Origin: JABWCE01 sp964617955
GTDB taxonomy: Bacteria > Bacteroidota > Bacteroidia > NS11-12g > UBA9320
Length of the DNA stretch: 64,000 bases
Direction of reading: 5' to 3'
NCBI GenBank assembly: GCA_964617955.1
Contig: CAZTXB010000011.1
Coordinates: 1 to 64,000 of the forward strand
The notes below the pieces were generated by a model. That model made no database searches. It was not told where the DNA came from and worked only from the letters and a program-made list of their open reading frames with translations. Both the position numbers and the translations under genes were made by a program. Shown here one piece after another: positions 26,988 through 36,108 of the stretch. How positions within the stretch are numbered: position 1 is the stretch's first letter; the number at the start of each line of letters is the position of its first letter.

Positions 26988-29255
26988 TTGGAAAATAAGT
27001 TCAGACCGGTTCTGCTCAGGACAAGCAGTGATAGAGATAAAGCGGCATATTCAGAAATATTAAATATTCCTGGGGTGCAGATTTATGACCATTTGGTTCC
27101 TACCCTTAAAGAATTAATAAAAACCCGAAACCCCTCTATCAAATATGACGACAATGAGCTTACGGAATTGGTTTATGAACATATCAAGCCCTTAAAGCAA
27201 GAGGATTACGGCGTTTGGGTTTATTACCCATGGTCGAACAGATTGGTTCATACCATGGATGAGGATGAATTTGTAGAGGTGCGAACAAGCCGAAATAAGA
27301 ATAAAATTACCATAGACGAGCAAAATATCCTCAAGGAAAAAAAAATAGGGGTCATTGGATTATCCGTTGGTCAATCGGTTTCATTGGCATTGAGCATGGA
27401 GAGGATCTGTGGTGAAATAAGACTCGCCGATTTCGATAGCCTGGAACTTACCAATTATAACCGAATCAGAACAGGCATTCACAACTTGGGCTTGTTAAAG
27501 GTGTATTCTGTTGCTCAGGAAATCGCCGAAATTGATCCCTTTATAAAAGTGAAATGTTTTCCGGAGGGGCTAAGTGAAGAAAACATGAATACCTTTTTTG
27601 CAGAGGAGGGTTTGCTTGATTTGGTTATTGAGGAATCGGATGGATTTGATATTAAGCTTCTGAGCAGGTACAAGGCTCGGGAATTGGGAATTCCTGTGTT
27701 AATGGAGGCAAGCGACAGGTGCATGGTGGACGTAGAGCGATTCGACCTTGAACCTCAAAGGGATATTTTGCATGGCTTAGTCAATCATTTGGATATAAGC
27801 ACACTCAAAAATTTAAAAACCACAGAGGACAAAATTCCGTATATGATTGATATATTGGGTTTGGATACTTCCTCTACACGTCTGAAAGCCTCAATGCTTG
27901 AAATAGAACAATCGATCAATACATGGCCTCAGCTTGCAAGTGCGGTGGCGATGGGAGGCGGTATTACTGCGGATGTAGCAAGGAGAATACTGTTGGGAAC
28001 TTATACCGAATCGGGAAGATACCATATTGACATTGAACAAATTATTTGCGACAAGAAGAATGTTTCGCATGAAATACCCAAGGTAGAGTCGGTTACAGAT
28101 CTTGGGCCTGAAAAATTAAATCTTGACAAAATCAAGTGCATCATAGGCAAGCTTCAACATAGATATCCCAATTTAGAAATTGTTTCTACACAAATAGAGC
28201 ATTGGGTTTCTGATGCGATTCAAGCTCCGTCGGCAGGAAATAAACAACCCTGGAAATGGTTTTTCGACGGAGGTGAGTTATTTCTTTTTCACGACCATGA
28301 GAAATCCTATGCCTGGAGCGATCCCTTTAATAATTTAGCCAGAATAGGTCTTGGGGCCGCCATTCAAAATTTGAAACTCTCAGCAGCCATGAACCATTTC
28401 AACGTGATGGTTGAATATGAGCCAATCGCCACTGAGCCTGCCCTCATGGCCAGAATAAGATTTGAAGCCAATCAGATGAGTACATCAGCTTTAGATAGCT
28501 TACTCTATGGAGCGATCAGAAAAAGATGTACCAATAGGAAAAAAGGAAAAGACATGAAAATCGATTCCACCCTATTTGAGTCAGTAAGCAAAGCAGTTTT
28601 GGAAGATGGGTATTTTTCATTTATTGAAAACCCGGGCGATATAGAAAAAATCAGTCACATTGTTTCAGGGGTTGAAAAGCTGAGATTCTTGCATCCTCTG
28701 GGTCATGAGGATTTTTTTCAAAAAGAGATCCGATGGACCCTGGACGAAGTGAAGGCTACCAGAGACGGGTTAGACATTGAGACCCTTGAGTTGAACAATT
28801 TAGAAAAAACAGCCATGAAAGTAGCCTCCGAAACTCAGGTCATCAATTTGGTAAGAGAATGGAAAGGAGGCAATGGATTTAAAAAAATTACAGGAGATGC
28901 CATTAGAAAATCTTCTGCAATTGGCTTAATACGAGTAAAAAGCGACTCAAAAAACCCCTGGCTGAGAGGAGGTGAAAATTTACAAAGAGTATGGCTGATG
29001 TGCAATGAATCAGGCATCGCCATTCATCCGATCTCTGCACCTATATTCTTTTTTGACTGGATAAAGCACAAAAACAGTCACTCGCCGGAAATGGTGGAAA
29101 CTTTAAAAAATCTTGAGCAAGAGTTTCTTAGTATCTTTGAGGAAGATCAGGCATATACAAATATTTTTTTATTCAGAATGTCAATCAGTGAGCCACCAAC
29201 ACAAGTATCACTCCGAAGAGGTGTCTCTGATGTCTTAATAAAAACAGAGAGATGA
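26988..29255 (+). CDS. Rv1355c family protein: ThiF/E1-like domain fused to a nitroreductase domain
   Basis: The 755-residue protein has an N-terminal region (1-110), then a ThiF/E1-type adenylating domain (about 110-330) with VIGLSVGQSVSLAL as the nucleotide loop. DFDSLELTNYNRIR carries the Asp, Asn and Arg expected for ATP and Mg contacts. The C-terminal half (about 395-745) is a nitroreductase-fold flavin domain beginning SDAIQAPSAGNKQPWKWFF. The family is named after a mycobacterial protein and has no assigned reaction. The combination suggests carboxylate adenylation plus FMN-dependent redox chemistry. It starts with TTG and is translationally coupled (ATGA) to the GNAT-like gene, first in a five-gene run with histidine kinases. 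Confidence 0.82.
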   Translation: MENKFRPVLLRTSSDRDKAAYSEILNIPGVQIYDHLVPTLKELIKTRNPSIKYDDNELTELVYEHIKPLKQEDYGVWVYYPWSNRLVHTMDEDEFVEVRTSRNKNKITIDEQNILKEKKIGVIGLSVGQSVSLALSMERICGEIRLADFDSLELTNYNRIRTGIHNLGLLKVYSVAQEIAEIDPFIKVKCFPEGLSEENMNTFFAEEGLLDLVIEESDGFDIKLLSRYKARELGIPVLMEASDRCMVDVERFDLEPQRDILHGLVNHLDISTLKNLKTTEDKIPYMIDILGLDTSSTRLKASMLEIEQSINTWPQLASAVAMGGGITADVARRILLGTYTESGRYHIDIEQIICDKKNVSHEIPKVESVTDLGPEKLNLDKIKCIIGKLQHRYPNLEIVSTQIEHWVSDAIQAPSAGNKQPWKWFFDGGELFLFHDHEKSYAWSDPFNNLARIGLGAAIQNLKLSAAMNHFNVMVEYEPIATEPALMARIRFEANQMSTSALDSLLYGAIRKRCTNRKKGKDMKIDSTLFESVSKAVLEDGYFSFIENPGDIEKISHIVSGVEKLRFLHPLGHEDFFQKEIRWTLDEVKATRDGLDIETLELNNLEKTAMKVASETQVINLVREWKGGNGFKKITGDAIRKSSAIGLIRVKSDSKNPWLRGGENLQRVWLMCNESGIAIHPISAPIFFFDWIKHKNSHSPEMVETLKNLEQEFLSIFEEDQAYTNIFLFRMSISEPPTQVSLRRGVSDVLIKTER

Positions 29256-29944
29256 AGACGTTAACCTTGAGAGCCTTTTACCCTAAAGCAGATCCGCTAA
29301 CCGCTGAAATGTTTTTGCACGGGCATGTCAAGGTATTGGAAGAGTATGGGATAACCAATATTACCTCTAATAACAAGCAATGGACGAATTGGGATAATGT
29401 GTATGGAATAGTAGCTGAGGATGAGGAAGGTATAGTTGTGGGCGGAATCAGAATTCAGCTTGCGACAGAAGGCAGAATGCTGCCGGTAGAGCTTGCCATC
29501 GGAAAAATGGACCCCAGTATTCATGAGGTTGTAAAAAGTTATTTTAATGACGGGGTTGGAGAATTGTGCGCCTTGTGGAATTCAAAATCCATAGCAGGTC
29601 ATGGAATAAGCCTACTCCTCACCCGGGCAGGCATATCCGTTACAAATCAGGTGAGTTGTAAAACCCTGATGGGCATCTGTGCCGACTACACCATGCCTAT
29701 GTTCAGAAAAGTCGGCTTCGTTGTAAATGGCGATTTAGGAGATAAAGGAGAATTTATGTATCCCAATGCCAACTATGTAGCCAGGGTATTGGGTATCTTA
29801 AATGCAAAAGATCTTGACACCGCCGAGAAAATTGACCAGGAAAGAATGCTCAGTTTGCGAAATACGCCAAACCAGGAGTTTTTAGAAGTATCGCCAAAAG
29901 GCGAGGAGGTGTTTATTCATTATAAATTGAAATTGAATATTTGA
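29252..29944 (+). CDS. Putative GNAT-fold acyltransferase
   Basis: The 230-residue protein has features of the acyl-CoA/acyl-ACP N-acyltransferase fold. There are strands around VYGIVAEDEEGIVVGGIRIQ, a central GELCALWNSKSIAGHGISLLLTRA segment in the place of the pantetheine-binding region, and LMGICADYTMPMFRKVGF typical of the GNAT C-terminal half. The layout recalls long-chain N-acyl amino acid synthases and autoinducer synthases, but I see no diagnostic signature, so the substrate is open. The ATG overlaps the stop of the ThiF-nitroreductase gene (ATGA), which makes joint action likely. The kinase gene begins 10 bases after its stop. Confidence 0.6.
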   Translation: MKTLTLRAFYPKADPLTAEMFLHGHVKVLEEYGITNITSNNKQWTNWDNVYGIVAEDEEGIVVGGIRIQLATEGRMLPVELAIGKMDPSIHEVVKSYFNDGVGELCALWNSKSIAGHGISLLLTRAGISVTNQVSCKTLMGICADYTMPMFRKVGFVVNGDLGDKGEFMYPNANYVARVLGILNAKDLDTAEKIDQERMLSLRNTPNQEFLEVSPKGEEVFIHYKLKLNI

Positions 29945-29954
29945 TATTTTAAAG

Positions 29955-32090
29955 ATGAAATTAAGACTTTATATCATTTGTTTAGCCTTGCATTTAATTG
30001 CAGTCAAGGGGCAAGGACAACTTGTAATTAAAGAATTGCATCGACCGATCAATGTAAAGAACCACATTTTTTACCTTGAGGACAAAAAGAATGCGTTTAA
30101 TTTTAACGAAGTTACGGCCTCTAAAGATTTTAAGCGGGTTGAATCTAATATCCCAAACTTCGGAATCAGCAACTCGAGTTTTTGGTTAAAACTTATTGTG
30201 AAGAATAAGAGTGAAAAAGAAGATTTTTTGCTTGAAATTGGGCAACCAGGTCTTGATGAAGTAGATTTTTATCATCCGAACAGCTTAGGGGTTTACCAGC
30301 TTTCGAAAGGGGGTGAAATTTTGCCGTTCGGGTACCGTGAATTTTTTGACCCAAATTATATTTTTAGGGTGAAGCTTCATCCTAACCAGGAAACGGTACT
30401 CTACTTTAAGGTAAGAGCAAGAGATAACATTCAAGTGCCCATAACCATTGGTACTCAAGAATCCATATTTGAAGTCAATAAAATAAAGGACATTCTTGTA
30501 GGAATATTTTTTGGCATCATGCTGGTGATGTTCTTTTACAATGCCTTTCTCTTTTTTACAGTCAAAGACAAGCTTTACCTCTACTATATACTTTATCTGG
30601 TCACAGTCATTATCACACAGGGAAGCATCCTTGGTTATACCTATCAATACTTATGGCCCAATTTGCCGGTTTTGGCCCGTTACAGTTCTTTCATCTTTCC
30701 ACCATTGGTTGGAATGGCAAGTATTCTTTTTATAAGAGTGTTTCTGAGAACAAGATTATTCTTTCCAAAATACGACAAGTACTTTAGGCATTTCCTCATC
30801 GCCTACACCATCGCATCGCTTTTTTCTGTATTTGGTTTTTTTGAGTTAAGTTTTAAGCTGATTGAGTCTTGCGCGATTTGTGTATCCATGTATATGCTTT
30901 GGATCGCCTATAGGATTTATAAAAAAGGATACAGGCCCGCCTTGTTCTTTTTGTTGGCATGGACCATATTTCTCACCGGCGTTAGTATTTATGTGATGAA
31001 GGATTTAGGCGTTTTGCCATACAATGCATTCACCAATTATATGATGCCTCTGGGCTCGGCCATGGAAGTGGTTTTACTTTCTTTCGCTTTGGCCGACCGA
31101 ATCAATATGTATAAGGAAGAAAGAAAGAAATCTCAGGCAGAGGCTTTGGCAGCATTGCGGGCAAATGAAAAATTGATAAAGGAGCAAAATATCCTCTTGG
31201 AAAAAAAAGTACAAGAACGGACCCTGGAATTAGAGGACAAAAATTCTGAATTAGGCATAGCATTAACCGATTTAAAAAATGCACAAAGCCAACTGGTCGT
31301 GGTTGAAAAAATGGCCTCTTTAGGTCAGCTTACAGCAGGCATTGCCCATGAGATAAACAACCCCATCAATTTTGTAAAAGCCAATATCCAACCCCTGCAA
31401 TTGGACATCACGGATATTCTTAACATCCTTCAAAAATATGAGGGCATCGAGAACGAGGAGAACCTGACAGAAAAGCTGGCCGATATAGAAAAATTAAAGA
31501 CAGAAATTGATCTGGATTATGTAAAACAGGAAATCGACATGTTGCTCAATGGAATCGCTGATGGAGCTAACAGAACCGCCGAAATCGTAAGGGGATTGAA
31601 AAACTTCTCACATTTAGATGAGAGCGATATTCAGGATTCGAACCTCAATGAGGGAATTGAGTCAACGATGGTACTACTCAAGAGTACGATACCGAAAAAC
31701 ATCAAAGTTGTAAAGAATTTGGGGGAACTCCCAAAAATTGAATGTTATCCGGGTAAGTTAAACCAGGTTCTCATGAATATCATTAACAATGCCATACAAG
31801 CCATGGAAAAATATGAGGCCAGAAGCGAGCATACGCTTACCATTTCAAGTTTCTTTAAAGATGAAAAGGTGCATATATGCGTTGAAGACACAGGTATGGG
31901 AATGACAGAGGAAGTTAAGCAAAGGGTATTTGAACCATTTTTTACGACCAAAACGATTGGTGAAGGTACCGGGTTGGGCATGTCAATTGTATTTGGAATT
32001 ATAGAAAGTCATAAGGCAAAAATAGATATTGACAGCACACCTGACGTAGGGACTAAAATAACACTGATACTTAACAAAACGCTTGCATAG
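29955..32090 (+). CDS. Sensor histidine kinase with 7TMR-DISM extracellular and membrane domains
   Basis: The 711-residue protein consists of a signal peptide (1-22), a 7TMR-DISMED2 carbohydrate-binding-like extracytoplasmic domain (about 28-160), seven membrane segments (about 180-390), a coiled coil (about 390-445) and a HisKA/HATPase kinase. The phosphoacceptor is His465 in AGIAHEINNPINF; the N box is NIINNAIQAM, with G boxes DTGMGM and GEGTGLGMS. The kinase core appears intact. The DISM family senses small extracellular ligands, usually unknown. It lies within the cluster starting at 26988, six bases before the hybrid gene, and probably forms a relay with the two receivers downstream. Confidence 0.92.
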   Translation: MKLRLYIICLALHLIAVKGQGQLVIKELHRPINVKNHIFYLEDKKNAFNFNEVTASKDFKRVESNIPNFGISNSSFWLKLIVKNKSEKEDFLLEIGQPGLDEVDFYHPNSLGVYQLSKGGEILPFGYREFFDPNYIFRVKLHPNQETVLYFKVRARDNIQVPITIGTQESIFEVNKIKDILVGIFFGIMLVMFFYNAFLFFTVKDKLYLYYILYLVTVIITQGSILGYTYQYLWPNLPVLARYSSFIFPPLVGMASILFIRVFLRTRLFFPKYDKYFRHFLIAYTIASLFSVFGFFELSFKLIESCAICVSMYMLWIAYRIYKKGYRPALFFLLAWTIFLTGVSIYVMKDLGVLPYNAFTNYMMPLGSAMEVVLLSFALADRINMYKEERKKSQAEALAALRANEKLIKEQNILLEKKVQERTLELEDKNSELGIALTDLKNAQSQLVVVEKMASLGQLTAGIAHEINNPINFVKANIQPLQLDITDILNILQKYEGIENEENLTEKLADIEKLKTEIDLDYVKQEIDMLLNGIADGANRTAEIVRGLKNFSHLDESDIQDSNLNEGIESTMVLLKSTIPKNIKVVKNLGELPKIECYPGKLNQVLMNIINNAIQAMEKYEARSEHTLTISSFFKDEKVHICVEDTGMGMTEEVKQRVFEPFFTTKTIGEGTGLGMSIVFGIIESHKAKIDIDSTPDVGTKITLILNKTLA

Positions 32091-32095
32091 AAAAC

Positions 32096-33208
32096 ATGGA
32101 AATAGAGGAAACGAAGAATAAAATGAACCTGCTTTATCTGGATGACGACATGAACAATCTCGTCCCCTTTAAGGCTCATTTTAGAAGGAAGTATAATGTT
32201 CAAACTACGACGGATGCGGAGGAAGCCTTGCAAATGTTAAGCAATTCTGAAATTCAAATTATACTCACAGATCAAAAAATGCCTGCCATTTCAGGAACTG
32301 AGTTTCTTGAAAAAACAATTCCTTTAAGTCCAGACTCGATCCGCTTGCTCATAACTGGTCAATCCGATTTGAATGATGTCATTGAAGCCATTAACCGGGG
32401 GCAAGTAAATAAATATGTACAAAAACCCTGGGATTGGGATAAACTTGAAATGATGATTGAGAGTTGTGAAGATTTGTATCACAACCGCATGGAAATAAAA
32501 ATTAAAAACCTTGAACTGGAAAAAACCAATGATGAACTTAACAGATTTATTTACAGCGCCTCTCATGATTTGAGGTCTCCCCTCATGTCCATATTAGGTA
32601 TTGTACAGCTTAGCAAATTGGAGGCGAACTATAATCCGGAATACATCCATATTATTGAAAGCAATATTTTAAAGCTCGACGAGTACATCAAAAACCTTAT
32701 TGCGTATTACCAAAACACCCGAGCAAGCCTGGAACATACCAATATTGACTTTAAGGAATTGGTTGAAGAGGTCATTGGAATGTTGCAAAATCAAGACCTC
32801 AAGGTTAACTTTGAAACAAAAATAAATCAAGGTGCCGAGTTTGTCAATGATTTATTCAGGGTTCGAATCATCCTTAATAATCTCATCTCAAATGCCATGA
32901 AGTTTCAAAATCCTCTGGTATCTGAGCCAAAAATTCTTATAGAAGTTGAGAGCAATGAAGAAATGGCTATTCTTAAAATTTCAGATAACGGGTTAGGAAT
33001 ACATGCCGACCATATCGAAAGCATCTTTAAAATGTTTTACCGCGCTCAAAATGGAAACAAAAAGCAGGGCTCTGGTATTGGATTGTTTATTGTAAAAGAA
33101 TCGGTAGATAAAATATCAGGAACTATTGGTGTTGAGTCAACCCCGAATGTAGGCACTCAATTCGAAATTCAAATTCCAAATAAAAAAAATGATGCATCGG
33201 AAGCTTAA
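32096..33208 (+). CDS. Hybrid protein: N-terminal receiver plus histidine kinase
   Basis: The 370-residue soluble protein begins with a receiver domain (Asp59 in ILTDQKMP, Lys in VQKPWD) and a coiled linker (about 120-145). It continues into a HisKA domain with His157 in SASHDLRSPLMS, then HATPase with NNLISNAMKF, DNGLGI and GSGIGLFIVKE. Receiver-first kinases of this kind are usually switched by an upstream kinase. The 7TM kinase directly upstream is the obvious candidate, and the small receiver downstream the likely output. Its last 20 bases overlap the next gene, so the two are co-translated. Confidence 0.9.
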   Translation: MEIEETKNKMNLLYLDDDMNNLVPFKAHFRRKYNVQTTTDAEEALQMLSNSEIQIILTDQKMPAISGTEFLEKTIPLSPDSIRLLITGQSDLNDVIEAINRGQVNKYVQKPWDWDKLEMMIESCEDLYHNRMEIKIKNLELEKTNDELNRFIYSASHDLRSPLMSILGIVQLSKLEANYNPEYIHIIESNILKLDEYIKNLIAYYQNTRASLEHTNIDFKELVEEVIGMLQNQDLKVNFETKINQGAEFVNDLFRVRIILNNLISNAMKFQNPLVSEPKILIEVESNEEMAILKISDNGLGIHADHIESIFKMFYRAQNGNKKQGSGIGLFIVKESVDKISGTIGVESTPNVGTQFEIQIPNKKNDASEA

Positions 33209-33584
33209 CATCCTGCTGGTTGATGACAATGAATTCGATTTATTTCTGAACGAAAAATTTCTTCAATTAAAAGATGTTGCTCAAAGCATTCAAAAATTTT
33301 CTGAAGCCAATAAGGCTTTGGATTATCTAAATAACACAGACTTAAATGAGATGCCGGATCTCATTCTGCTCGACATTCACATGCCAATTATGGATGGCTT
33401 TGATTTTATTTCCGCTTATAAGAATCTACCCGAGCAGAAATTGCAAAAAATAAAGGTGGTGATGGTATCCTCATCCATCGATAAGGACGATACCGCACGA
33501 GCTGAAGCTGAGCCCCATGTTTTGGATTTACTCACAAAGCCCTTAAATGTGGATTTATTGATGGAGTTGTTCGAAAAGAGCTAA
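33189..33584 (+). CDS. Single-domain response regulator
   Basis: The 131-residue protein is a stand-alone receiver: VDDNEFD at the start (as in Rcp1/CheY-like regulators of bacteriophytochrome type), phosphoacceptor Asp62 in LLDIHMP, SSS and LTKPL with the conserved Lys. It has no output domain, so it acts by protein contact or in a phosphorelay. It overlaps the hybrid kinase gene by 20 bases and ends the five-gene run. About 105 bases without genes separate it from the convergent DtxR gene. Confidence 0.9.
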   Translation: MMHRKLNILLVDDNEFDLFLNEKFLQLKDVAQSIQKFSEANKALDYLNNTDLNEMPDLILLDIHMPIMDGFDFISAYKNLPEQKLQKIKVVMVSSSIDKDDTARAEAEPHVLDLLTKPLNVDLLMELFEKS

Positions 33585-33689
33585 ACTTTAAACATTTGCA
33601 TCCAACATTACCTAACCAAGTCTAATTTTTAGTCAAAACTTCATGGTGGTTAAAATGAAATAATCTATTTCAGTCTATACCCTACCTTC

Positions 33690-34343
33690 TCACAAAACCA
33701 TAACGTTCTCAGCAAATTTTTTCGAAACGGTGGTCACTCTCTTTTTGTCAATTTCAATCACGATGGATTCGTCGAATCCTATTTTATCGTTGACCTTTAA
33801 ATGGGTGTTGATGCCTATTCCGAGCAATTGCAGATAACTCAAAAATTCATTCGACGTATCTTTAACAGCTACCACCCTGCAAGTTTCGAGTTTTCCTATT
33901 TCAAGTAGCGTTTGTTTTGAGGTATTGGGAAAATTCCCGTCAGCTTTTGGAATGGGATCTCCATGAGGATCATATTCAGGAAAGCCGAGAAACTTATCGA
34001 GGCGGTCGGCCAGCTCGCTTTGCTTGATATGTTCCAATTGTTCAGCAATTTCATGGACCTCTGCCCAGTCGTATTCTAACTTATCCTTTAAAAAAACTTC
34101 CCAAAGCCTGTGTTTTCGCACAATGCTGAGCGCCGATTTCAATCCTTCTTCAGTTAGATTCATGCCTTTGCTTTTCTCATACCCTACCAGACCTTTTTCC
34201 TTTAGCTTCTTTATCATGTCGATAACCGATGCAGGGTTGTTGCCTAAACTGGCTGCAACCAATTTTACACTGATTTTATAATCGCCATCGCGGCTCAATT
34301 TGAGAATCGTTTTTAAATAGTTCTCCTCAGAGTGTGTTTGCAT
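33690..34343 (-). CDS. DtxR/MntR-family metal-dependent transcriptional regulator
   Basis: The 217-residue protein opens with SEENYLKTILKLS, a winged HTH (about 20-65, LVAASLGNNPASVIDMIKKLKEKGLV) and the dimerisation/metal-binding helix region with HRLWEVFL and EVHEIAEQLEHI, which contain Glu and His ligands of the family. CDPHG is replaced by YDPHGDPIP, so the usual Cys or Asp position should be compared with MntR and IdeR. A C-terminal FeoA-like SH3 domain follows (about 145-215). It should repress transport or redox genes when loaded with Mn2+ or Fe2+. A TTAGG/CCTAA palindrome lies in the divergent region in front of it. Confidence 0.9.
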   Translation of the reverse strand: MQTHSEENYLKTILKLSRDGDYKISVKLVAASLGNNPASVIDMIKKLKEKGLVGYEKSKGMNLTEEGLKSALSIVRKHRLWEVFLKDKLEYDWAEVHEIAEQLEHIKQSELADRLDKFLGFPEYDPHGDPIPKADGNFPNTSKQTLLEIGKLETCRVVAVKDTSNEFLSYLQLLGIGINTHLKVNDKIGFDESIVIEIDKKRVTTVSKKFAENVMVL

Positions 34344-34360
34344 GAATTCGAATCTGGTTA

Positions 34361-34368
34361 CAAATATA
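34361..34368 (-). promoter_or_regulatory. Candidate -7 element for the DtxR-family gene
   Basis: On the minus strand the bases read TATATTTG, fitting TAnnTTTG, 17 bases before the ATG. The -33 region is not clear and would reach the palindrome at 34395-34412. Confidence 0.4.
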
Positions 34369-34394
34369 CTTATTAGTATGTTTTAAATTTCATT

Positions 34395-34412
34395 AATTAG
34401 GCATCCCTAATT
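34395..34412. promoter_or_regulatory. Candidate DtxR-family operator between divergent genes
   Basis: AATTAGG-CATC-CCTAATT is a perfect 7-base inverted repeat with a 4-base centre. TTAGG/CCTAA half-sites are characteristic of DtxR/IdeR/MntR operators. It sits about 51 bases before each of the two divergent start codons, which suits joint control of the regulator and the di-heme/Rieske/porin genes. Binding itself is inferred. Confidence 0.6.
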
Positions 34413-34462
34413 TTTTTTCTTTGGTAATACAAATTATTTTTGCAATTTTGCATGGATTATCC

Positions 34463-35671
34463 ATGACCATGAAGCGGTTGAATCTATTTCTTATTTACGT
34501 CAGCGTCTTGCTCTGTTTTCTTTTTACAGGTTGCGACAAAATTTTACCAAAAAGTCCGGCCGATGAAGACCTGCTCGATGGCCCGGTAGAAGGTCTGACC
34601 CCAGCCCAACTCAAACAATTTATTGCCGGCGACATAGCCTTTAACGACGACATTTTTACAGCAGAAACAGGCTTGGGACCTTTGTTTGTGGCCACTTCGT
34701 GTGGCAGCTGTCATGCAGGCGATGGCAAAGGGCATCCTTTTTCCACCTTAACACGATTTGGTCAGACTGACAGCAGCGGAAATAAATTTTTGAATCAGGG
34801 CGGACCGCAGCTTCAGCACCGTGCCATACCGGGATTTAAAGCCGAACACATTCCCGCTAACGCTTCCTTTTCTAAATTTATGCCGCCTGCCAATACCGGT
34901 TTGGGCTATTTGGAGCTTGTCGCAGATGAGGATATCATAAAAATGTCGGATCCGAATGATTTAGATGCCGACGGCATTTCAGGCATTCCAAATTGGAAAC
35001 TATTGCCTAAGTACATTTTGCCTCCATCTCACGCCATCTCAAAAAACAATAAATTCATTTGTCGCTTTGGGAAAAAGGCATCTGCCTTCAATTTACTGCA
35101 TCAAACCGTGAACGCTTACAACCAGGACATGGGTATTACCTCGAGTTTTGAAGCTTTTGATACTTACAGCGGAAAAGAACATTTCCCGGAAGTCACAAAT
35201 ACTACGGTTCATGATGCGGTTTTTTACCTGCAAACCCTAAAGGTTCCACCTCGAAGAAATATTTCAAATGCAGAGGTCATCGAAGGAGAAACAATCTTTT
35301 TGAGTATAGGTTGTGAAAAATGTCATAAGCAATCTCTTAAAACTTCAGTTTCGGATGTGGAGGCTCTTTCAAACAAGATTTTTCACCCTTACACCGACTT
35401 GCTTCTTCACGACATGGGACCCGGGCTCGACGATAAGTATACCGAAGGCTCTGCCACAACAGCCGAATGGAGAACACCACCCCTTTGGGGCCTTGGTCTT
35501 TCAAAAAACTCACAGGGAGGTGCTTACTTTTTGCTTCATGACGGTCGCGCCAAGAGCATCGAAGAGGCCATTGCCTTACATGGAGGAGAAGCAGAGAAAA
35601 GCGCGATGAAGTATAAGGAACTGTCGCTGTCCGATCAAAAGAAATTAATTAAATTCCTGGAATCCCTTTGA
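34463..35671 (+). CDS. Di-heme oxidoreductase-family (DUF1111) lipoprotein
   Basis: The 402-residue protein starts with a lipoprotein signal (FLIYVSVLLCFLFTGC). It has two c-type heme motifs: SCGSCH near residue 77 and GCEKCH near residue 288. Sequence such as GQTDSSGNKFLNQGGPQLQHRAIPGF and the late LLHDMGPGLDDKYTEGSATTAEWRTPPLWGLG is typical of the DUF1111 di-heme family, related to bacterial cytochrome c peroxidases and often called thiol oxidoreductases. It is probably anchored in the envelope and transfers electrons. ATG codons at 34463 and 34469 are equally plausible. It is followed by a Rieske protein with which it shares a TGATG junction. Confidence 0.9.
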   Translation: MTMKRLNLFLIYVSVLLCFLFTGCDKILPKSPADEDLLDGPVEGLTPAQLKQFIAGDIAFNDDIFTAETGLGPLFVATSCGSCHAGDGKGHPFSTLTRFGQTDSSGNKFLNQGGPQLQHRAIPGFKAEHIPANASFSKFMPPANTGLGYLELVADEDIIKMSDPNDLDADGISGIPNWKLLPKYILPPSHAISKNNKFICRFGKKASAFNLLHQTVNAYNQDMGITSSFEAFDTYSGKEHFPEVTNTTVHDAVFYLQTLKVPPRRNISNAEVIEGETIFLSIGCEKCHKQSLKTSVSDVEALSNKIFHPYTDLLLHDMGPGLDDKYTEGSATTAEWRTPPLWGLGLSKNSQGGAYFLLHDGRAKSIEEAIALHGGEAEKSAMKYKELSLSDQKKLIKFLESL

Positions 35672-36108
35672 TGCAAAGAATTGATTTTATTAAATCCTGC
35701 GGTTTGGTTTGTACAGGCCTACTGCTGCCGTATGTTTTTCAGGGATGTCAAACTCCTTACTATTATGCCAAACACGCCCTGGAGCTAAATCAAATCACCC
35801 TATTAAAATCTGAGTTTATGACTGAGGGTAAGCAAGATAAGGGTTACAGAAAATTTGTGTTATTAAAAACCGAGAAATTTAACTTTCCCATTTGTGTATA
35901 CAAACTGGCCGATTCAAGCTATTCGGCGCTATTGCTAGAGTGCACACATAAGAGCTGCGAACTCAAACCTGAGGGGAACTATTTGATTTGCCCTTGTCAT
36001 GGAAGTGAGTTTTCGAACAAGGGGGAAGTCTTAAATCCTCCGGCCGAAGAAAATTTAAAAATTTTTAAAATCTCTGAAAATGAACAAACCTTGGTTATCC
36101 ATTTATAA
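35671..36108 (+). CDS. Rieske [2Fe-2S] domain lipoprotein
   Basis: The 145-residue protein has a lipoprotein-like N-terminus (lipid Cys26 in VFQGC) and a complete Rieske signature. Cys91-Thr-His93 and Cys107-x-x-His110 in CPCHGSEF bind the cluster, and Cys96 and Cys109 are placed to form the disulfide seen in bc1-type Rieske proteins. No cytochrome b gene is nearby, so it is probably not part of a bc complex but an electron carrier for the di-heme protein. Its start overlaps the upstream stop by one base, and the porin gene starts 28 bases before its end. Confidence 0.9.
   Translation: MQRIDFIKSCGLVCTGLLLPYVFQGCQTPYYYAKHALELNQITLLKSEFMTEGKQDKGYRKFVLLKTEKFNFPICVYKLADSSYSALLLECTHKSCELKPEGNYLICPCHGSEFSNKGEVLNPPAEENLKIFKISENEQTLVIHL

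Noticed and set aside
26988..29255. ThiF plus nitroreductase as part of an azole-forming RiPP (TOMM) cluster
   Set aside because: No YcaO gene and no short precursor peptide gene could be found within the neighbouring sequence. The fusion matches the Rv1355c family instead.
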